In this document: positions 61,908-64,000 of the stretch, piece after piece
Layout of the letters: each line of letters begins with the position of its first letter
Numbering within the stretch: position 1 is the first letter of the stretch
NCBI RefSeq assembly: GCF_019375475.1
Contig: NZ_JAHXGQ010000004.1
Location: forward strand, 434,001 to 498,000
Origin: Saccharothrix obliqua
Lineage (GTDB): Bacteria > Actinomycetota > Actinomycetes > Mycobacteriales > Pseudonocardiaceae
Direction: 5' to 3'
DNA length: 64,000 bases
Made by a program: the position numbers and the translations under genes
The notes under the pieces: model-generated
The model's database searches: none
What the model was told of the DNA's origin: nothing
Seen by the model: the letters and a program-made list of their open reading frames with translations, nothing else

Positions 61908-62297
61908 TCACCGCCCCAGCGCGGCCCGGACCTTCGCGATCACGGCGGTCTCGACCTCGGCGACCTGGCCGTCCGCGGCGGCGACCTCGTGGCAGATCGC
62001 CTCCACCGCGTCGGGGAAGGAGGCGGCCTCGGCGGGTGACTTGGCGGTGAGGACCTTCATGGAGACCCGCAGCGCCTCCAGGACCTCCTCCTCCAGTTGG
62101 CCTTCGGGGGTGGTGGAGAGGTCGACCCGGGACGCGTGGAGGACGCCGCGCAGTTCCGCGGACAGGTGGGCGAGCGCCTTGAGTCCCGCGTAGCGCTCCT
62201 GGATCACCGGCCCGGGGTCCGCGTGGGACACCAGCACCATCACCCCGAAGACCGCCTTGCGCAGGGCCCGGCTCTCCGCGTCCGTGTAGAAGATCAT
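61908..62297 (-). CDS. TerB-like helical protein
   Basis: 129 residues, all-helical prediction. Contains a C-terminal A-A-A-D-G-Q-V-A-E-V-E-T-A-V-I segment matching the acidic D-G-x-V/I-x-x-x-E pattern of TerB/DjlA-like domains that bind metal. No membrane segment. ATG at 62297 is preferred because the longer frame is proline/arginine-rich. Function unknown; TerB-like domains occur in tellurite and stress responses but no ter gene is nearby. Confidence 0.6.
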   Translation of the reverse strand: MIFYTDAESRALRKAVFGVMVLVSHADPGPVIQERYAGLKALAHLSAELRGVLHASRVDLSTTPEGQLEEEVLEALRVSMKVLTAKSPAEAASFPDAVEAICHEVAAADGQVAEVETAVIAKVRAALGR

Positions 62298-62512
62298 GGC
62301 GATCAGGATAAAGCCGGCCGGACGACCTGAACCCGCGCCCGGTCGCCGCGGGGCAGCCGATCGCGACGGCCCGGCCCCGCCCTCCGGCGGTCGACCGCAC
62401 GTCCACCGGCACCGCCTCGCACGCGGGTGGTCGCCTGCTTCCCCGGTGGGGCCGGTGTTCCGGTCGGCGAGGCGGCGGGCGCGCTCCGCCTGGTCCACCC
62501 GCGATGTCGCGG

Positions 62513-63178
62513 CTACCTGCCGGTGGACAGCGCGCCCCTGCCGGTGGAACTCCTCGGGTCACGCCAGATCGGGTACAGGGAGGGTCCGTCGGGCAGGGCG
62601 ATCGGCGGCTCCAGCCTGGAGAACCCGGCTCGCTCGTACAGGGCCGCGCTGCGGGCCGAGGTCGCTTCGCCGTAGAAGGGCGTCCTCCTGTCGTCGCACC
62701 AGGCCACGACCTGCGACAGCGCGGCCTTGAACAGGCCCCGCCCCCTCGCCCCCGCCGCGACACCGCCGTAAATGGCGTAGAGGTGCGGCGGCAGAGCGCG
62801 GCGGCGTTGTTCGGCCAGCCTGCTGCACGTCCGGATCGCGTCCATCCGCGCGTGGAGCACCGGGAGGTCGATCACGTCGTCCTCGGTGGGCTCACCGCCG
62901 GGCGGACAGGCCGTGTAGACGCACTCGTAACCGGGTGAGGCCATCACCACGCCGCCGTGCGCGGCGGTCCAGTCCACAGTGGCCGCGAAGAATTCCACCA
63001 GACACCCGGGTCGTGACCCGTCGTCCGGGAACAGCCACCGGGCGACCGGGTCGTCGCCGAACACCTCGGCCAAGGCGGCGGCCACGTCGGCGCGCTCGCC
63101 GTCGTCCACCCTGCGGAAGGGCAGGCCCGCGCTCCATTCGGTCCGGCCCTGTGCACGGACACCACGACCGCCAGTCAT
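62513..63178 (-). CDS. GNAT-family acetyltransferase
   Basis: 221 residues. The acetyl-CoA pyrophosphate loop is G-V-A-A-G-A-R-G-R-G-L-F near 142 (Q/R-x-x-G-x-G/A pattern), with a following E-A-T-S-A-R-S-A-A-L-Y-E-R-A-G-F typical of the fourth motif. N-terminal F-R-R-V-D-D-G-E-R-A-D-V. Acceptor unknown. ATG at 63178 fits the domain start. The gap 62298-62512 to the TerB-like gene holds nothing recognisable. Confidence 0.82.
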   Translation of the reverse strand: MTGGRGVRAQGRTEWSAGLPFRRVDDGERADVAAALAEVFGDDPVARWLFPDDGSRPGCLVEFFAATVDWTAAHGGVVMASPGYECVYTACPPGGEPTEDDVIDLPVLHARMDAIRTCSRLAEQRRRALPPHLYAIYGGVAAGARGRGLFKAALSQVVAWCDDRRTPFYGEATSARSAALYERAGFSRLEPPIALPDGPSLYPIWRDPRSSTGRGALSTGR

Positions 63179-63943
63179 GAGCGGCAGGTACCCGCGCCCG
63201 ACCGGGTCAACCCCGACGACCGGCCGGTACGGCGAGGTTTCAGCCGAACGTGGGCCGCCCACCCGGCTCGGTGCAGCACCGGTCGGCTACCAGTCCCCGC
63301 CGTCACCCCCGTAGTACGCCCGGGTCGACAACCCGGCATCGCCGGCGGGGGATTCCCGGTGACCGGGTGCACCAGGTCGCCAACCGCGGTGCCGAGGGCG
63401 ATCGTCGCCCACGCGATGTGCAGCACCTCGGCCTCGCCGGACAGGGGCAGGTCCGCACATCCCGCCCGGCGCGGCGCGTCCAGGTCCGGCACGGGCGTGC
63501 CTTCGCCGCACCCAACCGGTCCGCCGCTGCCGACCAACCCGTCGAGCGGTCAGCCGCTCGGCGACCGCGTCACCCGGCCCGGCGGCGCCCCGGCGAGCGG
63601 CACGCGCCACGTCGGTCACCGCTTGGCCGCGACGACTACCCATCAGGCGGGCTCCCGGAGGGTTTCGGCGCATCGCGGACCGGCCCGCCACCCGCGAGCC
63701 GCCCTCGGCCGGCCTGCCACCGATGCCATCGGCGACGCGCCGGCAGCGGCCCCGCATCCGACCCCGGCCACGGCGACAGCGGCCCACACCTCGCCCCGAA
63801 CGACGCGGCGGCGGCTTGCGCCCCGGCCCCAACCGACAACGCGTCGGCGGCGATGCGCGGCCCGACCCGGCGGCAGGCGTCGGGGGGCGGGGACGCGGTT
63901 CTTGTCCCAGCATGGTGGGCGCGAACCGGTCGAAGGAGGGCGC
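63179..63943. other. gene-poor stretch, possibly decayed
   Basis: About 765 bp with no supported gene. Short reading frames on the minus strand include a segment around 63360-63460 coding D-L-P-L-S-G-E-A-E-V-L-H-I-A-W-A-T-I-A-L that looks protein-like, but it is broken by frame changes on both sides and lacks a start with ribosome binding site. It may be a remnant gene or simple GC-rich noise. Confidence 0.35.
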
Positions 63944-64000
63944 GTGCTGGAGGTCATCACCGTCGCGGTCCTGGCTCTTGTGATCATCGCCGCCGCCGCG
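63944..64000 (+). CDS. N-terminus of a membrane-anchored protein, cut by window end
   Basis: GTG at 63944 with AAGGAGGG just upstream opens a frame that begins V-L-E-V-I-T-V-A-V-L-A-L-V-I-I-A-A, a single hydrophobic helix of about 17 residues. Signal-anchor or membrane-anchored proteins such as FtsY begin this way in actinobacteria, but only 19 codons are visible, so no product is assigned. Confidence 0.5.
   Translation, partial: MLEVITVAVLALVIIAAAA

Overview
The window is very GC-rich (third-position GC bias throughout, GTG and TTG starts common, strong GC hairpins without T-tracts) and its gene families point to a filamentous actinomycete, most likely Pseudonocardiales of the Saccharothrix/Lentzea/Actinosynnema type. 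This is inferred from gene content (Tat-exported MelC1/MelC2 tyrosinase pair, a DasR-type chitinase promoter, ECF41 sigma factors, FurA-KatG, a type I-E CRISPR repeat); no rRNA or marker tree was available. No rRNA, tRNA, transposase or prophage gene was recognised.

Layout. 0.5-9.2 kb: secreted GH18 chitinase with a DasR-like operator; MFS exporter/MarR pair; HxlR regulator/FrnE-type oxidoreductase pair; TetR regulator and SMR efflux protein; a phosphotransferase-fold protein and an ArgS. 9.2-13.1 kb: HtpG; NsrR-like repressor divergent from flavohaemoglobin Hmp with a 23-bp dyad between them. 13.1-15.0 kb: two further phosphotransferases, the second (APH(6)-like) with a leader hairpin that buries its Shine-Dalgarno site. 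15.1-15.7 kb: a ten-repeat type I-E CRISPR array without cas genes. 15.7-21.1 kb: aspartate 4-decarboxylase with one AspT-type antiporter in an operon and a second AspT homologue divergent from it. 21.2-21.4 kb: tandem repeats with AT-rich 33-bp cores. 21.5-28 kb: hydrolase/PcaB-type lyase pair, ECF41 sigma factor plus flavoprotein, TetR/FAD monooxygenase pair. 28-31 kb: sugar-type ABC importer lacking its ATPase. 31-35 kb: small orphan proteins, a PPM1-type methyltransferase and an OleC-like beta-lactone synthetase.

35.7-37 kb: MelC1-MelC2. 37-39.3 kb: a caspase-fold/beta-trefoil protein. 39.5-41.9 kb: NmrA-like oxidoreductase and cupin, divergent, with an ECF41 sigma gene beside them and two matching ECF41-type promoters between them. 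42-47 kb: MOSC protein and cysteine-rich MarR, P-loop kinase, FurA-KatG. 47-51 kb: secreted serine hydrolase, CAP protein, ArsR-VOC operon, class A beta-lactamase-like protein, SigE-type ECF factor. 51.4-54 kb: sulfonate/taurine-type ABC importer (permease, lipoprotein, ATPase). 54-57.5 kb: small proteins, SDR, secreted spherulin-4-like protein with FnIII domain. 57.6-61.9 kb: a tightly packed five-gene operon (EamA exporter, 2OG-Fe dioxygenase, SAM-dependent enzyme, PfkB kinase, SurE phosphatase) that looks like a small uncharacterised metabolite pathway. 61.9-64 kb: TerB-like protein, GNAT, a gene-poor stretch and the first codons of a membrane protein.

The main theme is one-regulator/one-effector modules: each drug-efflux, redox or detoxification gene sits beside its own MarR, TetR, HxlR, ArsR, NsrR, Fur or ECF41 regulator, and in most cases a plausible operator can be read between them. 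The best candidates for undescribed biology are the five-gene operon at 57.6-61.9 kb, the RBS-sequestering leader at 14.06-14.10 kb, the self-contained ECF41 module at 39.5-41.9 kb, the caspase-lectin protein and the 21.2-21.4 kb repeats.
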